From positions 1-15,892 of the forward strand of contig CAZTLW010000047.1 of assembly GCA_964614585.1 (NCBI GenBank): a stretch of 15,892 nt of DNA. The letters run 5' to 3'. Positions within the stretch are counted from its first letter, which is position 1. The number at the start of each line of letters is the position of its first letter. Both the position numbers and the translations under genes were made by a program. The DNA is from JAHEFX01 sp964614585. Lineage in GTDB: Bacteria; Actinomycetota; Acidimicrobiia; Spongiisociales; JAENVV01. Below, in pieces: positions 1-10,028 of the stretch. The notes beneath the pieces are model-generated. The model had not been told where the DNA came from. It made no database searches and saw nothing but the letters and a program-made list of their open reading frames with translations.

Positions 1-794
1 TGGGTCTGCAGCACCGCCCCGAACGCCCCGTCCTCGTCGAAGGCCGTCCCCTGGACGACGCCGATCCCATCGGGTCCCACCGACGCCCCCGCCGAGAGGC
101 CGACCCAGTCGCCGCCGGGTGGGCGGTGCAGGGCCACGGTGAGGTCCGGGTTCACCCAGCGGTACTGGCCGTATGGCAGGGTGGAGGCCACGCCGTTGGC
201 CATGTCGGCCACCGTCACGAACCGGCACAGCGGCGACGTGTCCTCGCCGTCGACGAGGTCCACGTCGAGGTGGATCCACGCCGCCCCCGGGCCCTGGACC
301 TCCCAACCCCCATCGATCGAGCGCACCGTCACGGCATGCAGGTGGAATCGCTGCATCGTGTCGTCGGACCAGCCCGACTCCGCCGGCGCCATCACCGCCG
401 GCGGGTGCGACTCGGGGGGGCCGGGGAGCCGATCGGCGGGCCACGGCAGGTCACCGGGCACGGACACGGGCTCGGTGCGGATCATCTGGGCATGGGCGGT
501 GGCCACCAGGGTGCCATCGTCGGTGGTGAGGCGGCCGTCGATGACGGCGACCCGCTTGCCGGGTCGGCTCACCTCGGTCGACACCCGGAGCGGGGCGATG
601 GGGATGCCGCGCAGGAGGTGGAACGAGATGCGCGCCGGCCGCATGGGTGCCGGCAGGTCGGTGCGTTCGACTGCCCGGGCCAGGAGGGCCGAGGGCGGTC
701 CCCCGTGCTGGTCGGTGTCGTTCCAGCCGGTCCGGGTCAGCCGAGACGGCGCAAAGCGCCCCCCACCCAGATCCTCGTAGAGGTGCCCGCTCAC
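1..794 (-). CDS. TesB-like acyl-CoA thioesterase family protein (3' end cut by window)
   Basis: I translated this frame by hand: it is open from a GTG start at 794-792 to the window edge and gives 264 residues. Only the last few residues of a typical ~270-residue family member should be missing. The N-terminal half carries HGGPP (residues 30-34), the usual entry motif of double-hotdog thioesterases. The C-terminal half has DMANG (197-201) and NPDLTVALHRPP (215-226), the second-hotdog signature. The family hydrolyses acyl-CoA to free acid and CoA in the cytosol; the preferred chain cannot be read from sequence. The GTG overlaps the TGA of orn (GTGA), so translation is probably coupled to orn and the gene belongs to the acnA-orn operon. 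No signal peptide or membrane segment is seen. The family call is firm; the substrate is unknown. Confidence 0.82.
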   Translation of the reverse strand, partial: MSGHLYEDLGGGRFAPSRLTRTGWNDTDQHGGPPSALLARAVERTDLPAPMRPARISFHLLRGIPIAPLRVSTEVSRPGKRVAVIDGRLTTDDGTLVATAHAQMIRTEPVSVPGDLPWPADRLPGPPESHPPAVMAPAESGWSDDTMQRFHLHAVTVRSIDGGWEVQGPGAAWIHLDVDLVDGEDTSPLCRFVTVADMANGVASTLPYGQYRWVNPDLTVALHRPPGGDWVGLSAGASVGPDGIGVVQGTAFDEDGAFGAVLQT

Positions 795-1377
795 TCGCTC
801 GTCGGTCGGGCCTCGGGGACGAACAGGTGCTCGCGGTAGAACCCGAGCTCCGCGATCGACTCGCGGATGTCGGCGAGCGCCCGATGACCGCCGCCCTTGC
901 CGGGTGCCCCCTCGATCGCCGCCGGCAGCCAGCGGCGGCCCAGCTCCTTGAGCGTCGACACGTCGACGTTGCGGTAGTGGAGGTGGTCGTGGAGGTCCGG
1001 CATGTACCGGCGAAGGAAGGCCCGGTCCGCGTGGACCGAGTTGCCGGCGAGGGGCGCCGTCCGCGGTTCGGGGACCAGCGGTCGCAGCCACTCGAGCACG
1101 GCGGCCTCGGCCTCGGGGACGGTCAGGGTGGCGTCCCGCACCGCCTCGAGCAGCCCCGACGTCGTGTGCATCTCCACGACCACCGGCTCCATCGCGTCGA
1201 GCGCCTCGGTCGGGGCGGCGAGGACGAGATCCGGTCCCTCGACGACCTCGGCGAGCGTGCCATCGGTGACGATGACGGCCAACTCCACGATGACGTCCCG
1301 GTCGGGGTCCAGACCGGTCATCTCGAGGTCGATCCAGACGAGCGGCTGCTGCAGCCGAGGGGTGTCGTCGGTGGCCA

Positions 1378-1378
<1 letters not shown>
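791..1378 (-). CDS. orn: Oligoribonuclease (DEDDh 3'-5' exoribonuclease)
   Basis: The protein has 195 residues; family members are about 180-200. All five DEDDh residues are present: D17 and E19 in WIDLEMTGL, D118 in GNSVHADRAFL, and H165 and D170 in GGHRALADI. YRNVDVSTLKELGRRW (135-150) is also typical of Orn. Orn degrades 2-5 nt RNA and dinucleotides such as pGpG to mononucleotides in the cytosol, finishing mRNA decay and cyclic-di-GMP turnover. The ATG at 1378 shares one base with the acnA stop (TGATG). The orn stop overlaps the GTG of the downstream thioesterase. The gene therefore sits in the middle of a translationally coupled three-gene operon and has no visible promoter of its own. 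The short N-terminal extension before the first motif is unremarkable. Confidence 0.95.
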
Positions 1379-4092
<2,714 letters not shown>

Positions 4093-4126
4093 GGCGGCTC
4101 CGGGCTGGGTGGCTTCGTCGGCCCCG

Positions 4127-4132
4127 AGTGTA
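4127..4132 (-). promoter_or_regulatory. Likely -10 box of the acnA-orn-thioesterase operon
   Basis: Read on the minus strand this is TACACT, the same hexamer as before plsY. Transcription would start near 4120 and give a leader of about 28 nt containing GGAG as a ribosome site. I see no good -35 at 17-18 bases, so this rests on the -10 alone. Confidence 0.5.
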
Positions 4133-4239
4133 GGGATCGGGGTGCCCCACCCCCGGGCCGGCTGCTGTGGCAAGAAGCGACGATGTTCCGCTCGGTGGGC
4201 GTTCCCGCTCCCTCGGAAGGCCGGGCGCCCGACAGGCCA

Positions 4240-4268
4240 TGGCACTTCGCCGACGCCGCGCGTAGCGT
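4240..4268 (+). promoter_or_regulatory. Likely promoter of the SMP-30-like gene; leaderless start
   Basis: TGGCAC (4240-4245) and TAGCGT (4263-4268) are separated by 17 bases. The -10 ends 7 bases before the ATG at 4276, so the transcript would begin at or next to the start codon. A 10-base palindrome CGGGCGCCCG (4222-4231) lies just upstream of the -35 and could be an operator. The rest of the 183-base divergent spacer (4093-4275) holds only the acnA promoter. Confidence 0.5.
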
Positions 4269-4275
4269 CGATCCC

Positions 4276-5262
4276 ATGCCTGCGTTCTCCCCCGAACCCT
4301 GGGATCCGGGTCCCACCCCCGATCTCACGGGCCCCTTCGAGGCCAACGATCGTCTCGCTGCCGCCACCCGCTGGCCCGTCGCCGGCGAGGGGCCCGAGGA
4401 CGTCGTCGTCGATGGCGAGGGGTGGGTGTTCACCGGTCTCGCCGACGGTCGTATCCGGCGCTTCGACCCCGAGGGTGGCGACCCCATGACGATCGCCGTG
4501 ACCGGGGGCCGACCCCTCGGCGTGGAGTTGCACCCCGAGGACGGCCTCGTCGTCTGCGACGCCGACCGGGGCCTCCTCCACGTCGATGGTCGGGGGAGGG
4601 TCCACGAGTGGGTCACCGCCCACGAGGGGGAGCCGCTTCTCTTCACGAACAACGCCGCGGTCGCCTCCGACGGCACCGTCTACTTCAGCGACACGTCCCG
4701 GCGGTGGACGATCCACGACTTCAACGCCGACATCCTCGAGCAGTCGGCCACGGGGCGGCTCTTCGCCCGGCACCCGGACGGGTCCATCGAGGTGCTCGCC
4801 GAGGGCCTCGCGTTCGCCAACGGCGTGGCGCTCTCGGAGGACGAGCGGTCCGTGTTCGTCGCCGAGACGGCCCGCTACCGGATCCGGCGGTTCGACCTCG
4901 GGGAGCGACGGCTGGTGCCCTTCGTGGACGGTCTCCCCGGTTTCCCCGACAACCTCACCCAGGCCGACGGGATCGTCTGGGTTGCCTTCCCCCGGCCTCG
5001 CGACCGGGCGCTCGACGCCCTCCTGCCACGCCCATGGTCCCGGCGCGTCGTCCACGCGCTCCCCGCCGCGCTCCAGCCGAAGCCGAGCCGCCACGGGTTC
5101 GTGCTCGGGCTCGCCGAGTCGGACGGGTCGGTGGTCCACAACCTCCAGGACACGACCGGGTCGGTCGCCGTCACCACCAGCGCCCGAGTGGTGGACGGCC
5201 GGCTCTTCGTCGGCAGCCTCACCGAGCCGACGGTCGCCGTGCTGGCCCTCGCCGACCTCTGA
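4276..5262 (+). CDS. Strictosidine synthase-like / SMP-30-gluconolactonase-like beta-propeller protein
   Basis: The product is 328 residues and resembles the N6P six-bladed propeller family: GPED (39-42), GGRPLGVE (77-84), FTNNAAVASDGTVYFSDTS (123-141), LAFANGVALS (178-187) and GFPDNLTQADGIVWVA (222-237). E41, N182 and D225 fall where SMP-30 lactonases place their metal ligands. Members are lactonases, arylesterases or other Ca2+-dependent hydrolases; bacterial members of the strictosidine-synthase-like branch mostly have no known substrate. There is no convincing signal peptide. An in-frame ATG at 4183 would add 31 residues, but homology and the TAGCGT box favour 4276. It is divergent from acnA. 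The next gene, an aminotransferase, has its own predicted promoter overlapping this stop codon, so joint function is only a guess. Confidence 0.8.
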   Translation: MPAFSPEPWDPGPTPDLTGPFEANDRLAAATRWPVAGEGPEDVVVDGEGWVFTGLADGRIRRFDPEGGDPMTIAVTGGRPLGVELHPEDGLVVCDADRGLLHVDGRGRVHEWVTAHEGEPLLFTNNAAVASDGTVYFSDTSRRWTIHDFNADILEQSATGRLFARHPDGSIEVLAEGLAFANGVALSEDERSVFVAETARYRIRRFDLGERRLVPFVDGLPGFPDNLTQADGIVWVAFPRPRDRALDALLPRPWSRRVVHALPAALQPKPSRHGFVLGLAESDGSVVHNLQDTTGSVAVTTSARVVDGRLFVGSLTEPTVAVLALADL

Positions 5263-5287
5263 CCGGCGGCTGGTCGACGGCTAGCCT
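5259..5287 (+). promoter_or_regulatory. Likely promoter of the class III aminotransferase gene
   Basis: CTGACC (5259-5264) and TAGCCT (5282-5287) are 17 bases apart, the best -35/-10 pair in the window. The -35 overlaps the stop codon of the preceding gene. The predicted start is near 5294-5296, which leaves a leader of about 140 nt before the ATG at 5437. Confidence 0.5.
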
Positions 5288-5436
5288 GCGGAACGGCGCC
5301 GAGGCGCCGCCGGCGGCGACCCCGCCGGCCCCGAGGAGGTGACATCGGCACGGCCCGTCCGTGCCACGACGAGTCCGAGACCGGTCCGACCCACGCGGCG
5401 ACCGCACGAGCCGCGTCCTCCTCGAAAGGATTCCCC
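5288..5436 (+). promoter_or_regulatory. Structured 5' leader of the aminotransferase gene
   Basis: This leader begins with a GC hairpin at the predicted RNA 5' end (arms 5294-5299 and 5304-5309, loop CGAG). A 12-base palindrome GCCGCCGGCGGC follows at 5306-5317. A perfect 7-bp hairpin comes next: GGCACGG (5347-5353), loop CCCGT, CCGTGCC (5359-5365). The ribosome site GAAAGGA (5424-5430) is 6 nt before the ATG. I cannot match it to a known riboswitch. It may be plain GC-rich UTR, or the first hairpin may help end the upstream transcript. Confidence 0.4.
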
Positions 5437-6756
5437 ATGGTCAACTACCAGGGCCCCACCACCGCCGAGTGGTTCCACCGGGCGAAGCAGTCCCTCGTCA
5501 ACGGCGTCTCCTCCCAGTTCCGCTACTGGGGCGACGAGGAGACGGTCGTCATCGACCACGCCGACGGTGCCTACCTGTACGACATGGATGGCACCCGCTA
5601 CATCGACTACATGAACGGCTTCGGGCCGGTCATCCTCGGCCACGGCCACCCGGCGGTGGCGGGAGCCGTTGCCGAGGCGGCCGCCGCCGGGACGACGTTT
5701 GCCATCACCCAGCGTCGGGAGATCGAGGCCGCCGAGACGTTCCTCCGCCTCGTCCCGTGGGCCGATCGGCTGCGTTTCACCAACACCGGCACCGAGGCGA
5801 CCATGCATGCCATCCGCCTCGTGCGGGCCTACACCGGCCGCGACATCGTGGTGAAGTTCGAGGGCCAGTACCACGGCCAACACGACTACGTCCTCTTCTC
5901 GACGGCCGGCGCCCCGCCGCACGCGCTCGGGTCGCGGTTCGACCCGGTGCCGTGGCAGTCGTCGTCGGGGATCCCCGAGGTCATCCGGAGCACGATCAAG
6001 GTGCTGCCGTTCAACGATCTCGAGGCCGTCGAGCGGTTGTTCCGCACCCACGGCCACCGCATCGCCGGGCTCCTCGTCGAGCCGATGCTCGGCAACGCCT
6101 TCGGGATCCTCCCCGAGGACGGCTACCTCGCCGGGCTGCGGGCGCTGTGCGACGAGTACGGCGCCCAGTTGGTCTTCGACGAGGTGAAGACCGGGTTCCG
6201 GATCGCCCCCGGCGGCGCCAACGAGGCATTCGGCGTCGAGCCCGACCTCGGCACGTTCGCCAAGGCGATGGGCAACGGGTTCCCGGTGGCGGCCATCGCC
6301 GGCAAGCCCCACCTGATGGACGCGTGGGCGGCCGGCGGCATCGGCCAGGCCGGCACGTACTCCGGCAACGCCGTGGCGGTGGCGGCGGCGCAGGCGACGA
6401 TGGAGCAGATCGAGGGCGGGGCGCTGGATGCCGTCGAGCGGCAGGGCTCGGCGCTCATGAGCGGTATCCGCTCGATCCTCGCCGAGTCCGGCGTCGAGGG
6501 CCACGTGACCGGGGTCCCGGGGATGTTCTCCATCTTCTTCGGGCCCGAGCGCCCCCTCGACTTCCGAGCCAAGGCCGACCACGACGGCGACCTCTACGAC
6601 GAGGTGGCCGCCCGCATGATCGCCAAGGGCGCCTTCGTGTGCCCCGACGCCCTCGAGCCGTGGTTCATCAACGCGTCGCTGTCCGATGAGGACGTGGCCG
6701 AGACGCTCGAGAAGTTCGACGAGAGCCTGTCGGAGGAGCTGGCCGGCCGCGGCTAG
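5437..6756 (+). CDS. PLP-dependent class III aminotransferase, glutamate-1-semialdehyde aminomutase-like
   Basis: The product is 439 residues of fold-type I, class III. Visible blocks are GTRYIDYMNGFGPVILGHGHP near residue 52 onward, FTNTGTEATMHAIRL (phosphate-binding loop), KFEGQYHGQHD, VFDEVKTGFR with the PLP-pyridine aspartate D248, and FAKAMGNGFP with the Schiff-base lysine K276. It resembles HemL, but the lysine block differs from the GKIIGGGLP type of true HemL and no other heme gene is nearby. I therefore do not call it hemL. Related proteins are annotated as aspartate-aminotransferase-family or sugar/amino-acid aminotransferases; the amino donor and acceptor are unknown. The start is supported by GAAAGGA 6 nt upstream. 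A strong inverted repeat lies just after the stop. Cytosolic. Confidence 0.85.
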   Translation: MVNYQGPTTAEWFHRAKQSLVNGVSSQFRYWGDEETVVIDHADGAYLYDMDGTRYIDYMNGFGPVILGHGHPAVAGAVAEAAAAGTTFAITQRREIEAAETFLRLVPWADRLRFTNTGTEATMHAIRLVRAYTGRDIVVKFEGQYHGQHDYVLFSTAGAPPHALGSRFDPVPWQSSSGIPEVIRSTIKVLPFNDLEAVERLFRTHGHRIAGLLVEPMLGNAFGILPEDGYLAGLRALCDEYGAQLVFDEVKTGFRIAPGGANEAFGVEPDLGTFAKAMGNGFPVAAIAGKPHLMDAWAAGGIGQAGTYSGNAVAVAAAQATMEQIEGGALDAVERQGSALMSGIRSILAESGVEGHVTGVPGMFSIFFGPERPLDFRAKADHDGDLYDEVAARMIAKGAFVCPDALEPWFINASLSDEDVAETLEKFDESLSEELAGRG

Positions 6757-6768
6757 GCCCCCCGACCC

Positions 6769-6817
6769 GTTCCTGTGTCGGTCACCCCTTCAGGAGAGGG
6801 GTGACCGACACAAGAAC
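6769..6817 (+). terminator. Long inverted repeat, probable transcription terminator
   Basis: The arms TGTGTCGGTCACCCCT (6774-6789) and AGGGGTGACCGACACA (6797-6812) are perfect 16-base complements around a 7-base loop. A further GTTC/GAAC pairing (6769-6772 with 6814-6817) lies outside one C-A mismatch. It sits 13 bases after the aminotransferase stop and before the promoter of the next gene, the right place for a terminator. There is no T-run after it, which is common in high-GC actinobacteria. It could instead be a copy of a dispersed palindromic repeat or a protein-binding site. Confidence 0.6.
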
Positions 6818-6836
6818 GAGGGGACACCGCTCCGGC

Positions 6837-6842
6837 TACCGT
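6837..6842 (+). promoter_or_regulatory. Likely -10 box of the RNA methyltransferase gene; leaderless start
   Basis: TACCGT ends 8 bases before the GTG at 6851, and the same hexamer has the same spacing before the gene at 7597. No clear -35 is seen. The box supports the GTG rather than the in-frame start much further upstream, which would run through the hairpin. Confidence 0.5.
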
Positions 6843-6850
6843 CGCCGGCC

Positions 6851-7558
6851 GTGACCGACCATGTCCTCGGGGCGATCTCCGTGGCCGCCGTCCTCGACGG
6901 CGGCGTCCGCGACGTGGTCGGGCTGCTGGTGTCCCGTCCCGAACGCCACCGGGCGCTGGTGGCCGGGGCCCGCGGCCGCGGCATCCCCGTCGAGGTGGTG
7001 GAACCCCCGGTCCTCGACGCCCTCGGATCGGGCCACGGGGGGATCGCGGCGACGGTCGGCCCCCGCCGGTTCCACGACCTCGCCGACCTGCCGATGGGGT
7101 CGCCTCCGTTCGTCGCCCACCTCGACGGGATCGAGGACCCGTTCAACTTCGGCCAGGCCATCCGCTCGCTCCACGCCGCCGGCTGCGACGGCGCGATACT
7201 CGCCCCCCGCAACTGGACGACCGCCACCGCCACGGTCACCCGCTCCTCGGCCGGGGCGACCGAGTTCCTCCCGATGGCGGTCGCGGAGGCCGAGGATGCG
7301 GTGGCAATGGCCCACGACCGTGGGCTGGCCGTCGTCGCCGGAGCCGCCGTGCCGGGCGCCGTCGACCTCTGGGACCTGGACCTGACGGGGCCGTTGCTGG
7401 TGCTCGTCGGCGGCGAGCGGCGGGGGATCACCCGGTCGGTCCTGCGGGAGGTGACGCCGGTGCGGGTGCCGTATGGTCGGCCCTGGGACCGGAGCCTCGG
7501 CACCGTCGCCGCCACCACCGCGATCGCCTTCGAGGTCGCCCGCCAGCGACGCCACTGA
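6851..7558 (+). CDS. TrmH/SpoU-family RNA methyltransferase
   Basis: From the GTG at 6851 the product is 235 residues. SPOUT motif 1 is DPFNFGQAIRSLHAAG, with N99 and the catalytic-type R105. Motif 2 is LVGGERRGI with E189. Motif 3 is VPYGRPWDRSLGTVAATTAI with S215. These form the knotted AdoMet site of enzymes that 2'-O-methylate tRNA or rRNA ribose. The asparagine normally two residues after the motif 3 serine (SLN) is glycine here (G217), so it belongs to a divergent subgroup and I give no target nucleoside. The frame extends upstream to 6686, but that part overlaps the aminotransferase and the hairpin. The GTG with TACCGT in front is the better start. It appears to be transcribed alone, since a new -10 precedes the next gene. 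Confidence 0.83.
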   Translation: MTDHVLGAISVAAVLDGGVRDVVGLLVSRPERHRALVAGARGRGIPVEVVEPPVLDALGSGHGGIAATVGPRRFHDLADLPMGSPPFVAHLDGIEDPFNFGQAIRSLHAAGCDGAILAPRNWTTATATVTRSSAGATEFLPMAVAEAEDAVAMAHDRGLAVVAGAAVPGAVDLWDLDLTGPLLVLVGGERRGITRSVLREVTPVRVPYGRPWDRSLGTVAATTAIAFEVARQRRH

Positions 7559-7582
7559 CTGCCGGATCGGTCGGTCGGGGGC

Positions 7583-7588
7583 TACCGT
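7583..7588 (+). promoter_or_regulatory. Likely -10 box of the ThDP enzyme-uppP operon; leaderless start
   Basis: TACCGT ends 8 bases before the ATG at 7597, in the 38-base gap after the methyltransferase stop. No ribosome site fits the gap (GTCGGGGCCC precedes the ATG), which supports leaderless initiation. Confidence 0.5.
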
Positions 7589-7596
7589 CGGGGCCC

Positions 7597-9225
7597 ATGG
7601 CCAAGATCCACGGCGGGCAGATCCTCGCCCGCGCCCTCCGCCACGAAGGCGTCGACACCGTCTTCACCCTCACCGGCGGTCACATCATGGGTTTCCTCGA
7701 CGGCTGCGTCCTCGAGGGCATCCGCATCGTCGACGTCCGCCACGAACAGACCGCCGCCCACGCCGCCGAGGCCTACACCCGCCTGACCGGTCGTCTGGGC
7801 GTCGCCGCGGTCACCGCCGGGCCGGGGGTGACCGATGCCGTCACCGGCGTCGCCACCGCCGACGCTTCGGGCACCCCGATGCTCCTGCTCGGTGGCCGCC
7901 ACCTCGTCCGCCAGGAGCTCATGGGCGGCCTCCAGGAGATGGACCACCCCCAGCTCTTCCGCTCGATCACGAAGTGGGCCGGCACCGGGTGGCAGACCGA
8001 GCGCCTCGCCGAGACCGTGGCGACCGCCGTCCGCCACGCCCACACCGGCCGCGGGGGCCCGGTGTTCCTCGACGTGCCGATGGACCTCCAGCTCGACCAG
8101 GTCGAGGAGGACTCGGTGCTCTTCCCCTCCGACAGCCGGCCCAATCGACCCACCGGGGCGTCACCGGGCGTCGTCGCGGAGATCGTCGACGTGCTCGCCG
8201 CCGCCGAGCGACCGCTCGTCTTCGCCGGCGGCGGCTATCGGGAGCGGACCGGCGAGGGCTGGCTCGATGCCCTGGCCACCGCCCTCGGCGCACCCGTGTT
8301 CCTCAACTCCCGGGCCCGCGGGAGCCTGCGGTTCGACCACCCCCTCCTCGGCAACCATGCCCGTTCGATGCTGTTCCCCCAGGCCGACGTCGTGCTGGCC
8401 CTTGGCGTCGACTGGGACTTCCGGGCCGGCTACGGGCGCTCCCTCGCCGACGGCGCCACGGTCGTGCAGGTCGACGCCGACGGCTCCCGCATCGGCTGGA
8501 ACCGGGCCGCCCACCTGGGCGTGGTCGCCGATCCGGTGACGGTGGTGGCCGAGCTCGCCGGCCATGCCGACCGTCTCGAGCCCCACCCCGAGTGGGTGGC
8601 GACCTTCACCCAGCTCGAGGAGGCGGCCGCCGCCCAGAAGCAGGAGGGCCACGACAGCGACGAGTCGCCCGTCCACCCCCAGCGCTTCGCCAGGGACGTG
8701 GCGGACTTCTTCGGTGACGACGCCATCGTGGCGGTCGACGGCGGGGACATCGTCTCCACCACCGCCCGGTGGCTGCGGGTCTCCGAGCCGGGCCACCTGC
8801 TCGATCCCGGCCCGTTCGGGTCCCTCGGCACCGGTCCCGGCTACGCCATCGCCGCCCAGGTCGCCTTCCCCGACCGCCGGGTCGGCCTCGTCTTCGGTGA
8901 CGGCGCCTTCGGCTTCAACGGCTTCGAGTACGACACGATGGTGCGCCACGGCCTCCCCGTCGTTGGCGTCATGGGCAACGACGGCGTCTGGAGCAACATC
9001 AAGACCGTCCACCTCGCCTTCTTCCCCGAGCGAGTGGTGGCGAGCGACCTCGGCCGCCGCCCCTACGCCCCCGTGGTGGCGGCCATGGGCGGCCACGGCG
9101 AGGTCGTCACCGATCCGGGCGACATCCGACCGGCCCTCGACCGGGCCGCGGCCTCGGGCCTGCCGTCGCTGGTGGAGGTCCACATCGCCGAGACCCGCCG
9201 CATGAGCTCCAACTACGCCCAATGA
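7597..9225 (+). CDS. Thiamine-diphosphate-dependent enzyme, acetolactate synthase / 2-hydroxyacyl-CoA lyase-like
   Basis: The product is 542 residues with the three-domain plan of this superfamily. The N-terminal PYR domain has the cofactor-activating E50 in VRHEQTAAHAAEAYTR and QEMDHPQLFRSITKWAG near residue 115 onward. A central Rossmann-like domain follows. The C-terminal PP domain has GPFGSLGTGPGYAIAA and the Mg-ThDP motif GDGAFGF beginning at G434 and ending at N461. It should cleave or form a C-C bond next to a carbonyl, as in acetolactate synthase, oxalyl-CoA decarboxylase or 2-hydroxyacyl-CoA lyase. No small subunit (ilvN) or ilvC lies nearby, so biosynthetic IlvB is not favoured. The following uppP gene starts 4 bases after the stop, so the two are co-transcribed. 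Family firm, substrate open. Confidence 0.85.
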   Translation: MAKIHGGQILARALRHEGVDTVFTLTGGHIMGFLDGCVLEGIRIVDVRHEQTAAHAAEAYTRLTGRLGVAAVTAGPGVTDAVTGVATADASGTPMLLLGGRHLVRQELMGGLQEMDHPQLFRSITKWAGTGWQTERLAETVATAVRHAHTGRGGPVFLDVPMDLQLDQVEEDSVLFPSDSRPNRPTGASPGVVAEIVDVLAAAERPLVFAGGGYRERTGEGWLDALATALGAPVFLNSRARGSLRFDHPLLGNHARSMLFPQADVVLALGVDWDFRAGYGRSLADGATVVQVDADGSRIGWNRAAHLGVVADPVTVVAELAGHADRLEPHPEWVATFTQLEEAAAAQKQEGHDSDESPVHPQRFARDVADFFGDDAIVAVDGGDIVSTTARWLRVSEPGHLLDPGPFGSLGTGPGYAIAAQVAFPDRRVGLVFGDGAFGFNGFEYDTMVRHGLPVVGVMGNDGVWSNIKTVHLAFFPERVVASDLGRRPYAPVVAAMGGHGEVVTDPGDIRPALDRAAASGLPSLVEVHIAETRRMSSNYAQ

Positions 9226-9229
9226 GGGG

Positions 9230-10000
9230 ATGAACGACTACCTCCAGGCGGTGCTCTGGGGCCTCGTGCAGGGGCTCACGGAGTTCCTGCCCGTCTCCTC
9301 GTCGGGGCACCTCGTCATCGTGCCCGAGGCGCTCGGGGTCGAGCCCCCCGACCTCGCGATGTCGGCCGTGCTCCACCTCGGCACGCTGGCAGCCGTGATC
9401 GTCCACTACCGGGCCGACCTCGGCCGACTCCTGCTCCGCTCGTTCGCCGACCCGCCCACCCGCCGTCTGCTGTGGCTGCTCGTGCTCGGGACGCTGCCCG
9501 CCGGGCTGGCGCTCGTGTTCGAGTCCCAACTCGAGGCGCTGCAGGCCTCGACCACCGCGGTCGGCATCGCCCTCGTCGGCACCGGCGTGGTGCTGTGGCT
9601 GTCGGCGTTCGCCCAGGACGGCCGGACGTCGCTCGATCGTGCCAGTCCCCTCACGGCCGTCCTCGTCGGGTTCTCCCAGCTGCTGGCGGTCATCCCCGGG
9701 GTCTCGCGCTCGGGCATGACGATCTCGGTGGGCATGGCCCGCGACCTGTCCCGACACGAGGCCGCCCGGTTCTCGTTCCTGCTGGGCGTCCCCACCATTG
9801 CGGCCGCCGGTGTCATCGAGGGCGTCGAGGTGGTGGGGGAGGGACGGCTCGGTGGCCCCGAGTTGGTCGGGGTGCTGGTGGCGGCGATCAGCGGCTACGC
9901 CGCGATCTCGGTCCTCCTGCGGATGCTGGAGCGAGGCGGTCTGCGGCCGTTCTCGTACTACTGCGTCGTGGTCGGGGTGCTGACGGTGGCGTTCCTGTGA
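9230..10000 (+). CDS. uppP: Undecaprenyl-diphosphatase (BacA/UppP family)
   Basis: The product is 256 residues, strongly hydrophobic along most of its length, as expected for a multi-pass inner-membrane protein (about eight helices in the family). Both signature blocks are present: GLTEFLPVSSSGHLVI (residues 15-30, with E18 and the SSSGH run) and PGVSRSGMTISVGMARDLSRHEAARFSF in the second half, with the catalytic-type R160. It dephosphorylates undecaprenyl diphosphate to recycle the lipid carrier of peptidoglycan and other envelope polymers, and its activity can give bacitracin tolerance. The ATG is 4 bases after the ThDP enzyme stop, with GAGGGG spanning the junction as ribosome site, so it is the second gene of that operon. 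It converges on the EF-G2-like gene with a 28-base gap that holds no clear terminator hairpin. Confidence 0.95.
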   Translation: MNDYLQAVLWGLVQGLTEFLPVSSSGHLVIVPEALGVEPPDLAMSAVLHLGTLAAVIVHYRADLGRLLLRSFADPPTRRLLWLLVLGTLPAGLALVFESQLEALQASTTAVGIALVGTGVVLWLSAFAQDGRTSLDRASPLTAVLVGFSQLLAVIPGVSRSGMTISVGMARDLSRHEAARFSFLLGVPTIAAAGVIEGVEVVGEGRLGGPELVGVLVAAISGYAAISVLLRMLERGGLRPFSYYCVVVGVLTVAFL

Positions 10001-10028
10001 GGCCGGTTCGCAGCGAGACGTCCCCGCT

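Noticed and set aside
4093..5139. 349-codon upstream extension of the acnA frame
   Set aside because: It overlaps the opposite-strand propeller gene, has no aconitase similarity and lies upstream of the predicted acnA promoter.
5339..5614. 91-codon frame starting at GTG 5339 after GGAGG as a possible leader peptide
   Set aside because: The GGAGG abuts the GTG with no spacer, the product is Pro/Ser/Arg/Thr shadow sequence, and it runs far into the aminotransferase in another frame.
5437..6756. Naming the class III aminotransferase hemL
   Set aside because: The lysine motif AKAMGNGFP differs from the GKIIGGGLP type, and no heme genes are adjacent.
7597..9225. Naming the ThDP enzyme ilvB
   Set aside because: No ilvN or ilvC is nearby and the motifs fit several ThDP families equally.
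10001..10028. Terminator between the convergent uppP and EF-G2-like genes
   Set aside because: Only 28 bases with a four-base complement; no credible stem or T-run.
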